DNA of 64,000 nt from Nematopogon swammerdamellus (GCA_946902875.1 OX336349.1:11431891-11495890); one strand, 5' to 3'. Counted from the stretch's first letter, positions 33,243 through 45,242 are shown. Notes: generated from the sequence alone by a model not told the origin. A program made the numbers and translations.

Positions 33243-33563
33243 TGTATTTTGGGTAGGTTCGGAGTGAGGCCTGATTTTAGAAATTATTCCCAATTATCGG
33301 AGGCATGCAAGTAAATCCGAAAGCAACAACTAACAATATATAAATTTTTGAAATGTGTTAATTAAGCCCTTTCATTTGATCCCAAAGACGACATCATTAA
33401 AAAAAATTTTTTTAGGTCATGACTTTATGTCCTTTAGAGGGCGCCATATACAATTTTAAGGGACGTCACATATTCTCTATCCAGCGTCAAGACGCATCCA
33501 ACGATACCTCATTTGTCAAATTATTATAAGTAGTTTCGAAGTTATGTATGAGGGAACAGATGA
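33243..33563. other. No gene seen; repeat-like spacer
   Basis: Unassigned AT-rich DNA between element A and the microsatellite. The closing sequence after the microsatellite (CGCTTCGCCGTAGTCGGG at 33763) recurs reversed near 26627, so this stretch plus the microsatellite may be the end of an older element. Confidence 0.35.
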
Positions 33564-33737
33564 ACATACATACATACATACATACATACATACATACATA
33601 CATACATACATACATACATACATACATACATACATACATACATACATACATACATACATACATACATACATACATACATACATACATACATACATACATA
33701 CATACATACATACATACATACATACATACATACATAC
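33564..33737. repeat. (ACAT)n microsatellite, about 43 units
   Basis: A 174-bp uninterrupted run of the tetranucleotide. All overlapping ORFs encode HTYI or MYVC repeats and are artefacts. Shorter runs of the same unit occur at 34269-34299 inside Helitron-like element B, suggesting this long run expanded from a similar seed. Confidence 0.98.
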
Positions 33738-34133
33738 CGGTCAAACACATAACTCTCATTTTCGCTTCGCCGTAGTCGGGTAAAAATAAGAATCTTTTCC
33801 CTAATAGTGCGCGCATACTACACTACGTACAATATAATAAACATACGATCAAATAACTTAAATCAAATAGGAACTCCAGTTAAGTAAATATCCGCTAGCA
33901 TCGACTTGCAACAACACATTTACCTAAAATTTGTTTAGTTTGCACCTAAAATTAATCACATAGATACCTAATGAAGTAAACCTCAGGCTCGAGACAATGC
34001 ATACACACACCGCGCTCGGCCAGACCGCACCCCGCGCCGTGCGCGCGCCCACGCCTCCGCCTCCGCGCCGCCAGCCTCCGCTAGCTAGCCGCCACAAACC
34101 GCCGCCGCCGCGCCGCGCCGCTTTTAATTCGAT
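33738..34133. other. No gene seen; CpG-rich islet
   Basis: A CCG/GCC-rich islet covers 34005-34118. The Pro/Arg-rich ORF over it is low complexity. Confidence 0.4.
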
Positions 34134-34424
34134 TCGATTTGTATGGGAGCCACATCTTAGCGTAGCCGGAAGTGAATTTTAGTTAGCCTATCCTGTGTCC
34201 CGTATAGTAAAATGGGATTGTACTAAGTTTCATCAAATTCGGATGATGGCTTAAGGAGTTATGGAGGAACATACATACATACATACATACATACATACAG
34301 AAAAGATTTCTAAAAATCGTCAATTTAGCTTTAGTATCATACATAGAGACTACAAACTCAATATTTCCTAAAACAAAGTAACTTACTCCATGACCACCCC
34401 TTACAGATTTATTATTAGTATTGA
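34134..34424 (-). mobile_element. Helitron-like element B, 3'-truncated
   Basis: On the minus strand it starts TCAATACTAATAATAAATC (34424) and runs through GTCATGGAGTAAGTTACTTTG and the (ATGT) run to GGCTACGCTAAGATGTGGC, matching 31504-31837 and 38378-39191. The 3' end with CTAG is missing; a CpG-rich islet begins there instead. Confidence 0.7.
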
Positions 34425-34832
34425 TGATTGATATATTGATTTATTTATTATGGATCTACTCTCCACATTCACTGCACTTCAAGATACTTAAGAAATTGAG
34501 TTATACATTTCAAAGACGGAGCCCTAACACTCAATACATCTATATAATACAAAATACCTATATTGAATTAGCTTTACAATAGTAATTTATTGGAAGTCTA
34601 TATTATGCGTATGCTTCCTCGCTTTCGTATCGTACAAAAAATTTCCTTCGCCGCCGCGCCGGTATTTTGAAGTCATCTACTGATGAGTGAATACGAGCTC
34701 AGGCATGAGAACTTAGTTTAGTAATTTGTTGATGAAACGCACGCACATGCATTTGGCGTAAGTGAAGGTGCGGCGGCTCGCGGTTAAGACCACGGAATAA
34801 GGAGTAGCTGGAAGGGCCATGGAATAGCCGTA

Positions 34833-34916
34833 CTATTAAACTAGAACGATAAAAAAGGTTAACAAGCATTTGACAGTCCGGCGTCCATACCTTTTTTATC
34901 GTTCTAGCTATTAAAC
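34833..34916. mobile_element. 66-bp hairpin MITE with 9-bp flanking duplication
   Basis: TAGAACGATAAAAAAGGT (34842-34859) and its reverse complement (34889-34906) form the ends of a 66-bp unit. CTATTAAAC occurs directly on both sides, at 34833-34841 and 34908-34916. The duplication makes a true insertion likely. The size is very small for a mobile element. Confidence 0.7.
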
Positions 34917-35249
34917 TTGTACTGTAATCACGAAGACCAAAGACGAATTTTAGTTACGATATTATAGGCCGTTAATTGAATTAAAATTTAATGTACTTCT
35001 TGTATAACCGCAACTGCTATATACAACATTTGTTAATAGTTTTAATATTATTAAAATATAATTCCTTAAATGTTTACTACTTTTATAGTAGTCGTATAAG
35101 TAGTATATAAAGTCGTCATACATGTTTCTACTGCGGCTGAACGTCTGCACAGAGTCATGTGATCTCGTGCCTAGTATGAAGTAAGTCAACCGGTACTTAC
35201 TTGCGGCGCGCCGACCACGCCTCCTTTTCCCATCTAACCAACTCAAATG

Positions 35250-35520
35250 GTCTGTGGTACCGACCGACCGGTGCGACCTCGCTCCGCGCTTCGGCCGCAC
35301 CTGTTGCTCGCCCGCCGCCTCCGCCGCACCGCCCCCCCTCCCGCACCGCTCACTAACCTTTCACAACGCGACGCGACACGCGTCTATCGACGACGGCGCG
35401 CGCAGGCATCGCATCGCGCGGCAGCCGAATGCACCCGCCCCGCCCGGCTTCGGACGGGGCGGGCGGCGGCGGCGGCGGGGGCGGAGGCAGCGCTGTAGCC
35501 TTTGGAATGGGGCTCCGCTC
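35250..35520. promoter_or_regulatory. CpG-rich island
   Basis: One of the strongest CpG-rich blocks in the window, with CCGCC runs, many CG dinucleotides and a GGCGGCGGC stretch at 35459-35485. Overlapping plus-strand ORFs are Ala/Arg/Pro low complexity in several frames. It may be a promoter or leader exon. No clear donor follows. Confidence 0.3.
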
Positions 35521-35625
35521 CGTGGTGCAAAGTGAACTTGGCTTGAGTTAGAGTAAAATAGGTTAGTGTGGTCTTATTTGGATGGAGAGCTGGATGGAGC
35601 TGGGCAAGCGCGAGTTTTACTTACG

Positions 35626-35900
35626 CACGGAGGGTTCCGTAGACCCGCTATACCACACCTGTCAAAAAACCACATACGTCTCTATTTTCTCTGCCTGGAA
35701 TGCAAACTTCCTGTGGCGCCATCTATGATTTAGTAGCGTGAATATGTACTAATTGATTCCTAGCACGTTTCTTGTATGGGGATCCCTTATTTTTGTACTT
35801 TTTGCTTTTTAGGGTTCTAAAATGAAAGGATGGATATCACACAAAAAACGGAACCCTTATAAGATCACTCTTGTCTATGTCTGTCTGTCCATCTGTCACA
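35626..35900 (+). repeat. GGGTTCCGTA-type short repeat, possibly with insert
   Basis: GAGGGTTCCGTAGACCC at 35628 and AAACGGAACCCTTATAAG at 35844, then GTCTGTCTGTCC, are the typical pieces of a common lepidopteran short repeat, but here about 190 bp of other sequence separates the two ends. Related pieces lie at 46438, 51860 and 60018. Confidence 0.45.
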
Positions 35901-36171
35901 GCTCATTTTCTCCGAATCTATTAGATAAAAAAATTAAATTTGCTACGTATTCGTATAATATATGGAGTTTGATGATCCAATCACGAGTGTTGAGCGCGAA
36001 TAAACTAATTTTTATTTGGGGCAAATTAGAAAGTAAAAGAACAAATTGCTTTTCAAGTGCATCATGTGACATATTAATGGAAAGGGCTCGTTATTTAAGA
36101 AATATATTTCTTTTTTATAATTTAAAATGTATAGTTTAAAAGATATTAAAGAAAATATGATTAAATCGAGT

Positions 36172-36187
36172 CCCCCCCCCCCCCCCC
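36172..36187 (+). repeat. 16-base C run
   Basis: Uninterrupted poly(C) in AT-rich DNA. Confidence 0.95.
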
Positions 36188-38377
36188 TCATCTCCGAAAT
36201 TACTGAGTCGAAAATTTAGGTAGGTGTCAATATCGTTGATGGTAAGATTCGTCAATACAATTTACTGAAATGAAACTTCGACACATGAAAAATGTTCACA
36301 TTTATCGGCTTATTGTTGCTTTTGTTTAACATAGTGCTTCTCGCCTGTTCTCACTGCACAAAAGCACTGGTACTGGCAGCTCGGAACTAAAACGGAAACG
36401 ATTTTGCAACCGAGCGTCATACGCACGGAATATATACAGTGGCGATTCCTGGTGCTGAGTATTGGGTTGGCTCTGGCTAAGGATTTTTTTTTCATAATTT
36501 CATAACGAACGCGTTAATTTATTTCTACCACAATGAGTTAAAAAACAAAAACTATTTCGCTATAGTTTATATAATATATTATTATGTACCATATATTCCC
36601 ATTTGCTGTCTTTATGTACAAACTTTCAACTCGACAAACTTGGGCAAGGGCGACCGTTTTGAACAATTAAAAGTTTTTCAGAAAATGCCCTCGTTGAGAA
36701 CGGTTTTTCCAAAAGATCTTCTATAATGGATTTCGCACTGGAGTTTGCCATTATTACCAATAAATAATCACATAAAAAAACAGCACAAGATTCATCCATA
36801 ACAGGTCCATACCTATAAAACGGAATATATGCAACTATTAACTCGCGAGATTTTGTTTACAAAGCAGTCACGCATACGCTGCCGCAGCAGCGCGCACACT
36901 CACGCACACACAACACACCTAGCCTAGCTCGCTAGTCGCTAAATGCGCTCTCCGCTGCGCCAACTCGAAAGGCTGGTCAGTGTGTGCGCGCGGGACGGGG
37001 GACATCGGCCGCTTGTATGGAATACGATGACGCTTCTAATGTAGCCAACCGGCCAATGAATGCCTTGATGTGTCGTCGTCGTAGTCATTCGTAGCCCGCG
37101 TTTGACGCGCGCGAAATTTCAAATTATGTAACGGGATTGACGTTTTATCTTATTCGTCGTGGGTTATATAATAAATAATATAACCCCGATATTTTTTCAC
37201 ATTTGCTTTTGCTTAATACTTCGATATTAATGGTGGCATTCATTTTATTTGGTTTGGCGGCGCTAAACTAGCCAACTTAAAGGAATCGCCACTTTATATA
37301 ACGACATTTACATAGTCATGCGGCCGTGACTGCGCCGCCGCGCCCGCCTCCTCCGCCGCCCGCCGCGCCGCCGCCTCCGCGGCCGCGTGGAGTGAGGCGA
37401 GGAGGAGCCGAGGCGAGAAGCGAGGTTCCATGCGACCGACGACGGACGACACGAGCACACACGAGCTCGCACGCTCTACAAATAGCCTCCATTGAGGACA
37501 CGGATGAATTTCGCTGCTCCACTTTGCAGTTGTAAATATTTATATTACGATTTGTATTTCGATGCCATATGTGGTTGTGGATTTGTGGTCGGCGTTGTCT
37601 AACATCTTTGGATTGTTCCGCGGGCTTTCATTGACCGCACGAAGTTATTCGGATAATGGCCAAGATTTGGTGAGGCTGCCTGCGGTGAATTTTTGTGTCT
37701 TGTGGTTTTTGTTGCCAAATTCAGAGCCAGTTTATGTTCGGTGCACGTACAGGCGCTGAATATGTGACCGGAAGCAGAGCTTATGGAGATGATACTGAAA
37801 AATTAATAAAAAAATTATTAACATCGTAAAGTGATTTGGCACTGCCTAAGTATCCAATCTCATGTACTCGGAGCACTCAGTATTATAAACTTGTATGTGC
37901 AATCTAAGTAATAGCAAATAAATTCGAAATCTTAGTGCCACACCGCGCACTCTTCGTTATCTCAGCTTGTTAGGGCATATAATTATCAGGTTTCGTCTCT
38001 GCAAGCTAGTACGTAGTACACCACTAAGGTCGGTTTTAAACCGGCCCGATAGTTTTGTGTCACTGTTTAGTGGAATAAGTATTTCCAGGCGACCCGCCCA
38101 CGCGTGCGCCGCGCCGCCGTGGAAGGACAACTTGCGAACTACCTGTATGTCAACGACATTGTAGGCTGTATTCACCGTTATACTCTTAATAGTTGCGCAT
38201 ACCAACTATACCGAGATACGTGTCGCTTGGGTTGCGTTTATGTGTGCTGACCTGACACTACGATACAGAATGTAAAATGTCAATTGTTGAAAATCAATCA
38301 GAACTAAGGCACTATTATTAAAAGCGTAACCAGGGAATCCATCATTCGGCATCATTACGAAGCAACTATTATTTAAT
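36188..38377. other. No gene seen; CpG-rich islet
   Basis: A CCGCC/CGCGG-rich islet lies at 37318-37445; ORFs over it are low complexity. The plus-strand ORF at 37562-37759 lacks any recognisable feature. No exon or RNA gene is supported. Confidence 0.4.
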
Positions 38378-39191
38378 ATAGCTTTTGCCCGCGGCTACGC
38401 TCGCGTGAAATTCGTATTGAAAAAGAAGAAAGTAAGAAGGCCAGGCTGCGTTCCTGTGTTACCTTTATTTCGGTGCGCGAAACAATTTAGTTTGTACGAG
38501 AGCCGCATCTTATCGCAGCCGGAACTGAATTTGATTTAGCCTATCCCGTGTCACGTATAGTTAAATATGCTTGTACTAAGTTTTATCATTCGAATGATCG
38601 GTTTAAGAGTAATGAAGGAACATATATACACACAGAAAATATTTCTAAAAATCGTCAATTTAGTTTTAGTATCGTACATAGAGTCTACAAACGCGGTATC
38701 TCATATAAGGCAAGTAACTTAAGCGAGTAATTTAAGCAGCGGGTGGCCGAGTGGTTTGGGCATCGGCTTCTCATGCGAGAGGTTCGCGGTTCGAATCCGG
38801 TCGGCGTGTACCAATGAGTTTTTTCTGGCGAAAAAATTTACCTGCATACCTACACCTGCTGCTTCACCGTTCGGAACCGGTGTAAAACTGTAGGTCCCTT
38901 CCCTTGCCCCTTACTAGGTAGTAGGCTCAAATTGTAGCCGACTGGGTTGGTACCACCGTACTGGATGTAAGATGGCCGCATAGCAGCCTCGGCTGTGTTC
39001 TCCTCTAGTCCAGTATAGCCAGCAAACCAGGGAAGTCTCCGGTATGGCACCTTTCTCGGAGGTGATATTGGCTGGTCGGAGCATGCGCTTTGGCCCCTTC
39101 GACTCAACCACCCATACCGGATTACTTAAAAAAAATTAAAAAAAGTAACTTACTCCATGACCATCCCTTACAGGTTTATGATTAGTATTGA
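38378..39191 (-). mobile_element. Helitron-like element B interrupted by a SINE
   Basis: On the minus strand it starts TCAATACTAATCATAAACC at 39191 and ends GCGTAGCCGCGGGCAAAAGCTA at 38378 with the last bases slightly changed. The middle, 38722-39142, is a SINE B insertion. The element also holds a single diverged copy of the minisatellite monomer at about 38418-38452 (GAAGAAAGTAAG, then GGCTGCGTTC). Confidence 0.75.
38736..39142 (+). mobile_element. SINE family B, tRNA-headed, with target duplication
   Basis: The head carries a tRNA A box (TGGCCGAGTGG) and B box (GGTTCGAATCC, 38802-38812) about 40 bases apart, so it derives from a tRNA gene, but the arms no longer pair well and it is not a working tRNA. 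The body contains CTGTAGGTCCCTTCCC and GGTACCACCGTACTGGATG, close to SINE A, while the tail (GGAAGTCTCCGGTATGGCAC, GGAGGTGATATTGGCTGG) is its own. It ends in an A-rich run. AAGTAACTTA at 38712-38721 and 39143-39152 is a likely duplication of the Helitron sequence it entered; AGTAATTTA at 38726 is an alternative left copy. Confidence 0.85.
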
Positions 39192-39800
39192 TGTGGTTTC
39201 GGTTCCATTTTCCAAAAATAAATTCTCAGTTCCGGATTGATATTCCGCAGCAGAACTGTCAGATAATGGAAGCAGAACACGTTCTTTTTTTTTTTCATTT
39301 CTGGTGTACAACATGTCCCACTCAGGTTTGCCGCTGTAACGTCACTATGGCCATAACGTGTAATTGCATTCCTAGGGCCGGCAAACTTGAATGGTACGTT
39401 TTGTACATGCAGTAAGATTGCATAGGAAGGTATGAAGGGATTGTACAGCCAACATACATGCCGACCTACTTACGACACTATTGACTACGTTTACGTGCCG
39501 CAAGTATATTTACATATCGTAAAATCTCGAGAAATTTTACGATGCTTTGCCATAGTTACTGTGGCTTTGCTGATGATCATCATTTGGATAGCGAACAAAT
39601 TACGCCGGATATTTGTTAAGTGTTGCCAAAAACAGTATTCCTTCTTCATCACTTGGCAATTTATTTGCCTTTTGGTCGGTGTCATTTGGAATGGAAATTT
39701 TTCGATCGACTCATACTTTATTTCACTTAACGTTTCCATTCAATGATTTTTATTTGTTACAGAAACACATGCACCATCCTTCCTTATCCTTTCCTTACCT
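39192..39800. other. No gene seen
   Basis: AT-rich DNA with overlapping ORFs of about 60-100 codons on both strands, hydrophobic and without recognisable domains. A T10 run lies near 39285. Confidence 0.35.
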
Positions 39801-40009
39801 ATAATAAAATCCAACGTCTGCTTTCTGTCTGGGTGTCTGTCTGTCCGCTTATAACTCGAGAACCACAGAACCGATTTTAATAAAAAAAAATTCTACGGAT
39901 AGCTTGATTCTTCCCATCAACTATAGGCTACTTACTATCACGCTAAATAGCTTATGAGGTTAGCAGTGAAGTGAAATATGAGAGCGGGCGGAGCCGCGGG
40001 CACAGCTAG
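39801..40009 (+). mobile_element. Helitron-like element, best-preserved copy of its family
   Basis: Ends GCGGAGCCGCGGGCACAGCTAG followed by T at 40010, a Helitron-type CTAG/T boundary. The interior matches the reverse complement of 17997-18195 almost base for base, with CTTATAACTCGAGAACCAC and CTATCACGCTAAATAGC. It has no coding capacity. Confidence 0.75.
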
Positions 40010-40042
40010 TATATGTATATTTACTTCTGAACTCTACATAAT

Positions 40043-40318
40043 ATCGTGCTCTTCCCTTACCCCTTACTAGTTGGTAGGCTCAAATTGTAGCGGATTGGAT
40101 TGGTACCACCGTACTGGATGTAAGATGGCCGCATAGCAGCTTCGGTTGTGTTCTCCTCTAGTCCAGTATAACTATATTAGGTTATACTAACCAGCAATCC
40201 AGGGAAGTCTCCGGTATGGCACCTACCTTCTCGGAGGTGATATTGATAAGGTGATTATCGAAGCATGTTCTTTGGCCCCTACGACTCAGCCAACCATACC
40301 GCATTACATAAAAAAAAA
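40043..40318 (+). mobile_element. SINE family B, 5'-truncated
   Basis: Starts within the body at CTTCCCTTACCCCTTAC and matches 38890-39140 through GGTACCACCGTACTGGATG and the tail GGAAGTCTCCGGTATGGCAC, ending in A9. It carries an extra 20-bp segment containing TATATTAGGTTATACT that the other copy lacks. The tRNA head is absent. Confidence 0.8.
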
Positions 40319-43007
40319 TTATTATTTCAGAATTAGTTCAGAAGGGCAAGTAAGGCAGCGTGTTGCGGTACGGCCAGGTAGCTAGCCATGCGACCTACCT
40401 AACTACATATACGTATGTATCTACAGCCTTGAGCCTGCTAGCACTAGTGCCTACCTGCCTACACATGTGTACACACACACACACATAGCACACGTGCATC
40501 TCACTCACACACTTGCGCACACGTACGTAGGTACATCGTCACATGCGGTGTTTGTGAATGTGATTTACGAACAAACGTTACGCTTTTGTGCGCATCTTTT
40601 TGATGTTCAGAGAAGGGTCTCTATCATTGGATTTTCGTGGCAACAATGGTGTTATGGATGGGAATGTGTACGTTTATAATGGCATGTCGACCAGCGGCCC
40701 GGTCGCGCGGTCGTAATGCTCTACCCGTGAGTTGAAGATCGTCGAAGATTTGTTAGATGCACAGTATACGTGAGCAAGGGAAGGGAAGCTATACGACCAG
40801 ATATTAGGCGCGCGGTGGCGGCGGAGGCGGCGCGGGGCGGCGGCCTGTGGACGCAGCTGGCGCCGATAAAAAAAGGTTTGTTATTAATTTGTATCTCCTA
40901 CCTGGATCAGGTGATAATTATTAAGGCACATAGTTGAGATGAGTTGGGTTCTTACTTGGGAGCTGTTTTGAGAGGTCGTTTGGTAAGTACCTGTGTGTTC
41001 TGGTAGTCATACCTTCTTTATAAATTGTATAAACAACTTGAAACCTAAATCAATTTCAACAAGGACAATGTTAAATTTGTTACTGTGAACCGAAATGAGG
41101 TGATTATTAGGTAGTTTATTAAAATATATACATTGTAACTTACATAGACAAATTTTCACTAATACATAAAACTAAACTAAATTTTAGAAGTAGATATTTT
41201 TTTATTACAGATCCTTTAAAACCTTGAAAACTTACAACAAACATTTAGTCAAGAGAGTCACAGGTTCGGCTTATGCATACATAATGTAAGTGAATCAATC
41301 TGCGTAATTATGGCTATGTCAACCTAACCCACATAGCCTATAAATATTTACCACACCAGTCATCCATCATTCTGCGAAACCATTAAGAGCCTCATAGTGT
41401 ACATAATGCGGTTGTGTAAGCACTTATATGTTAATTCGTAACGGTTCCCGATCCTGCGCCTCAAATTTCGAAGGACATAACTTAAATGTCAAAATGACTC
41501 GTCATAAAGTTGATTTATCAGAGCTTTACTTGCACCAAGTTAATGAAGAAGACCTAGGTATTTATTATAGCTTTTAGGCTTAGAGTGTTTAGCTGATTTC
41601 AAATTACCATCATTACAGGTTTCAAACACTTGTTTCAGAATGTTTACCAAAATAATAGGCACTTAAGCGCTCCTCCAGAGCACTCTCTGGAATGCAACCA
41701 ATCAGAGTAATAATTGCAAGTAAACCCGCAATTTGAGCGGCACGAGTCCTCCCGCGGCGTCCCCCGGGGACGACACTTACTCAGACTTTCCAAAAATGTC
41801 CGACCTTCACGCTGCATTCCTCGCAGACACGAAATCGTGAACGCTCCTGTGCAATTATTATATTCTGCGTCCGACGTTGGTTCTTTCTACACAGATCCCC
41901 TTGTGTAGACGAGGCGAGAGATATCAGCTTTATGGGGATTATTTTTATGTTTATGAGAGAATTATTTTCTGATAGGTTGTGTCGCTCATGTCATCAGCAG
42001 TGTTGAAGTGGAGCCCACAATACTAGCTAGCCTATGCGTGTGTGCACGTGCAGCGTAAAGTCCAGCCAGACGCGTTTGAGTTCGCAGTGAAGATCGGTCT
42101 CCGCGATAAGTCCCACTCCGCTTCTCATAATTTTATTATTACCTCGCAAGCGGGTGGATGGAAGGCATCCGCATGACGGAAGCGGCGGCGGCGGTGAACC
42201 ACCACCGGCCGGGCCCATTAGCCGCAGTCGCAGATCGCAGAACGAACGCACTCGTCAGCAGTATGATCTATATTAGACACGGCAATAAATACAATTATTA
42301 TTATTATTTGTCGTTCAAGTTGCTGAAAATCTTGAAAGCATGAACCAAGGCTTGGAATGCTTTGCAGCTGGAAAGCTTACGGCTTTAAATAGACATAGAA
42401 AACTGATCAAGAAGATAGACGGTTGAAAAACTTCAAATCAGCGACGATAAAAAACGTATTTTTGATACTTGACAACATGTCAATATATACCTGATGCAAA
42501 GCTGATACAGTGTCGATCAATAGTGTTATTATTACCAACACTGTTCTTGGTCAGAGCACAAAAATGTAACATTTGACTCTGGGATCAATCAAATATACGA
42601 TGAACGATGGCAACACTATTTTATTAAATAGAAGGTTCTTCGTATTATAACTGATGTTAAAGATTGTATCTAATCAAAATGTCACGGCCAACACGGGCAA
42701 CATGACGGAGAACATGACACGAACACTCGGCGCATCACCTCTGAGGTTAAACAATGTTGTATTTAGGTCGCCGGTATATGTAGGTAAATGCTCGTTATGA
42801 GGTATTTGTGGTTTCTGCAGTTAAGCAGTAGAGGTGAAAAAGACATACATAGCAACATAGAAGAAAATAAGTAAAGATGTTGAACCTTTGATGAAACCCA
42901 GTTCTAGTGAGTTGGACAGGTCGCGGGGCGGTGCGAGGTGGGCGCGGCGGCCGTCCTCCTCGGCTATGGCGCACCTGAGGAATTCGCACTTCGCTCCTCC
43001 GCCATTA
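40319..43007. other. No gene seen; small repeats and islets
   Basis: A (CA) run lies at 40468-40482, a GCGGCGG islet at 40808-40850 and a GGCGG islet at 42180-42215. Short ORFs have no coding character. Confidence 0.4.
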
Positions 43008-43033
43008 CCCCCCCCCCCCCCCCCCCCCCCCCC
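43008..43033 (+). repeat. 26-base C run inside a CpG-rich islet
   Basis: Uninterrupted poly(C) followed by a short CA run. The surrounding 42920-43140 is CpG-rich. Pro-rich and Gly-rich ORFs over it are artefacts of the run. Confidence 0.97.
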
Positions 43034-45079
43034 ACACACACCCGACACGTCCAGCATCTCCCCGCAGTCTCGGCACGCATGCGCCGCGATATGCATACTC
43101 ATGCATCGACGCGGCGCGGCGAGTCTCGGCTCGGCTCGCGAGGTTATTACTCCCTATTTCGACAAACCGTCATCTCCTGCGCGTCTGATTCTGCGCTCCC
43201 GCTCCTCCATGTTTCCCGGCTGTAAATTACGTTTAATAGCTGTTGAACGTTTAAATTGATTATTTTATGCGCTGGAAACGATAATGAGCAGCTCTCGTTG
43301 CGTCGTGCGAGGTTCGGTAGTTATGTAGTTATCCCGGACTCGAGATGCTGTTCGAGGAAGGTTGAAAATGGACTGGGACAAGGAAGCGTAGAAGGCAAAG
43401 GATGCCCCAGGTGAAAACAATACAAATGTATGTAATCAGGAATAATGCCTTACTGCAAGTAACATGATTTGACGTTAGATTGGGAGCTACCTCTCTGTCA
43501 TTGTTAGTTAGTTATTTATTTCTTAACGATAAAAAGCTTCAGGCGTAACCGATAACGTCTGAGTGCCATTCGCCACACAAATTGTCTCTATCTTCGACTA
43601 AAAGTTAAAATATCCGTCGTACCTGGTTGAGTGAGTGCTGATGAGGCAACACCTTAAAAGAGTCACCCTCGAACCTCGCTCACACTCAGCTATTATCGCT
43701 CCGGCGCGGCGCGGCGGCGGCTGTAAGCTTAATTAATATTGTACAAGTGAAGCAATCGTGTAATGGACGTCCAAATGGTTTTTAAAGGGGTTCATGGGAA
43801 ATATTGAGACAAGATAGAAAGTCAGACAACTTGTGTCTTAAGACTAACGCAAGTCTAACACAAGGCAGACTTAGATATATCTACATATAGTGCGTGAGCG
43901 AACTTTCGCTTGTTAAGGGCGAGTTCTTTTTCTGTACAGTTTGAGTAGAGCTCTAAATATATGAAGTTTTTTAAAAAACACTCTAGTCTTCTTTGCAGAA
44001 CTTTGGAAGCCTCTAAGTGCGGGTGGACAAGAGTATTTTCTTAAAGAATCTGTCTTTACAAAGCACGCACTAACTTTTTGCTCTTTTTGAATAATAGTTT
44101 ATGAACACGTTCAACCATAATATGACCTTCCTATTTCGAAATATTCCCATTGCATTTTCAGCGTTGACGTTTGACTTATTCAATACCGACATTTCGTGCG
44201 ATTCCCGGACCGTAAGACGTTTGAATGAGTTACGAAATGAAAACAATGGCCACTCACCGCAGCACCCGACTGATTACTCACCTCACCTCCGACACTAGCG
44301 TGTTTCGAAAATATTCCTATACCCATTCAACTGAGCGCTGATTGAAAACGTGTGGCAATTAGCAGCCACGCCCTCAACCTTTATAGAGTCTCTGTGCTGG
44401 GTTGTCTGCAGTCTGCAGGCCACGACGCGGACCGAGTGTAACATACATAACAACTGACAGCCGGCGTGATGCATCGCTATTCATGCTGGAAACGTTGCAT
44501 TGTCTGAAGTAATTTATGATGCCTTACTATATGGCTCAACTGGCTGGATGAAGATTTCAGATTTCTCTCAGCAGTACTATACCTAGCAACACGTTTTTAT
44601 TGTCATTTTCATATTTAATTTGCCATTGTTTTGTTTTAATAGTCCTGTAAATACAGTCTTCGTCTTATTTCATAACCACAACGAACGCGTAATGTTGGAT
44701 GTTTTATCAATATTATGTGTGCCAATGTCTGAAGTGTTTTGTTCTTGAAATGATATGAATGTAATCTTCTTGCAGAGGTCTGTGTTTTGCCATACTTAAC
44801 TTAAGTTTATTTCAGTTTAATTTTATCTTCTTCGTTCGTTGAATCTGTACCGTTTCCTGCTTTAGCTGGTCGGGGTGTTTAGCTGTAAACAGATATACGG
44901 CCCCCGACTCGATTAGTCACTGTGTTAGGTGTGGAAATAGGGGTTCGCATCGCTTACAGCGTTGCCCTTTGTAGTTCTTCATCTGGTACCAAGGTGCTGT
45001 TCTTCTCTTGAAGGATCACGCAAAACTCATGGAGTAGTTGCGACACTTGATTTCCGTGATCAGTTGATGTACAAAACAT
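43034..45079. other. No gene seen
   Basis: A GGCGCGGCG islet lies at 43700-43722. The rest is AT-rich without supported features. Confidence 0.4.
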
Positions 45080-45242
45080 TCAGTCCCGCGGAGTTGTTAT
45101 CGATGAGAGTGATAGCAGTATGGATGGAGTAAGTATGGCGCCTCACCAGGTCGCCAGTCACTTAGGAGCAGACAGATTAGCCCGCACGCGAGCGGGCGAG
45201 CACGTGCGGCGAGACTTGTGCAACATCACCGCGAGCGAGCAT
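45080..45242 (+). promoter_or_regulatory. Possible CpG-rich leader exon
   Basis: CpG-rich sequence (GCGAGCGGGCGAGCACG) runs to GCGAGCGAGCAT followed by GTGAGTTG at 45243, a usable splice donor although the exon's last base is T. No ORF of note precedes it. It resembles the 6820-7189 candidate but is weaker. Confidence 0.2.

Noticed and set aside
33487..33816. Several ORFs of 68-109 codons on both strands
   Set aside because: They are translations of the (ACAT)n microsatellite.
35247..35535. Ala/Arg/Pro-rich ORFs in two plus-strand frames
   Set aside because: Low-complexity translation of a CpG-rich island; both frames are open only because stop codons are AT-rich.
38749..38820. Functional tRNA gene
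   Set aside because: A and B boxes are present, but the acceptor and T arms do not pair well and a SINE body and A tail follow directly.
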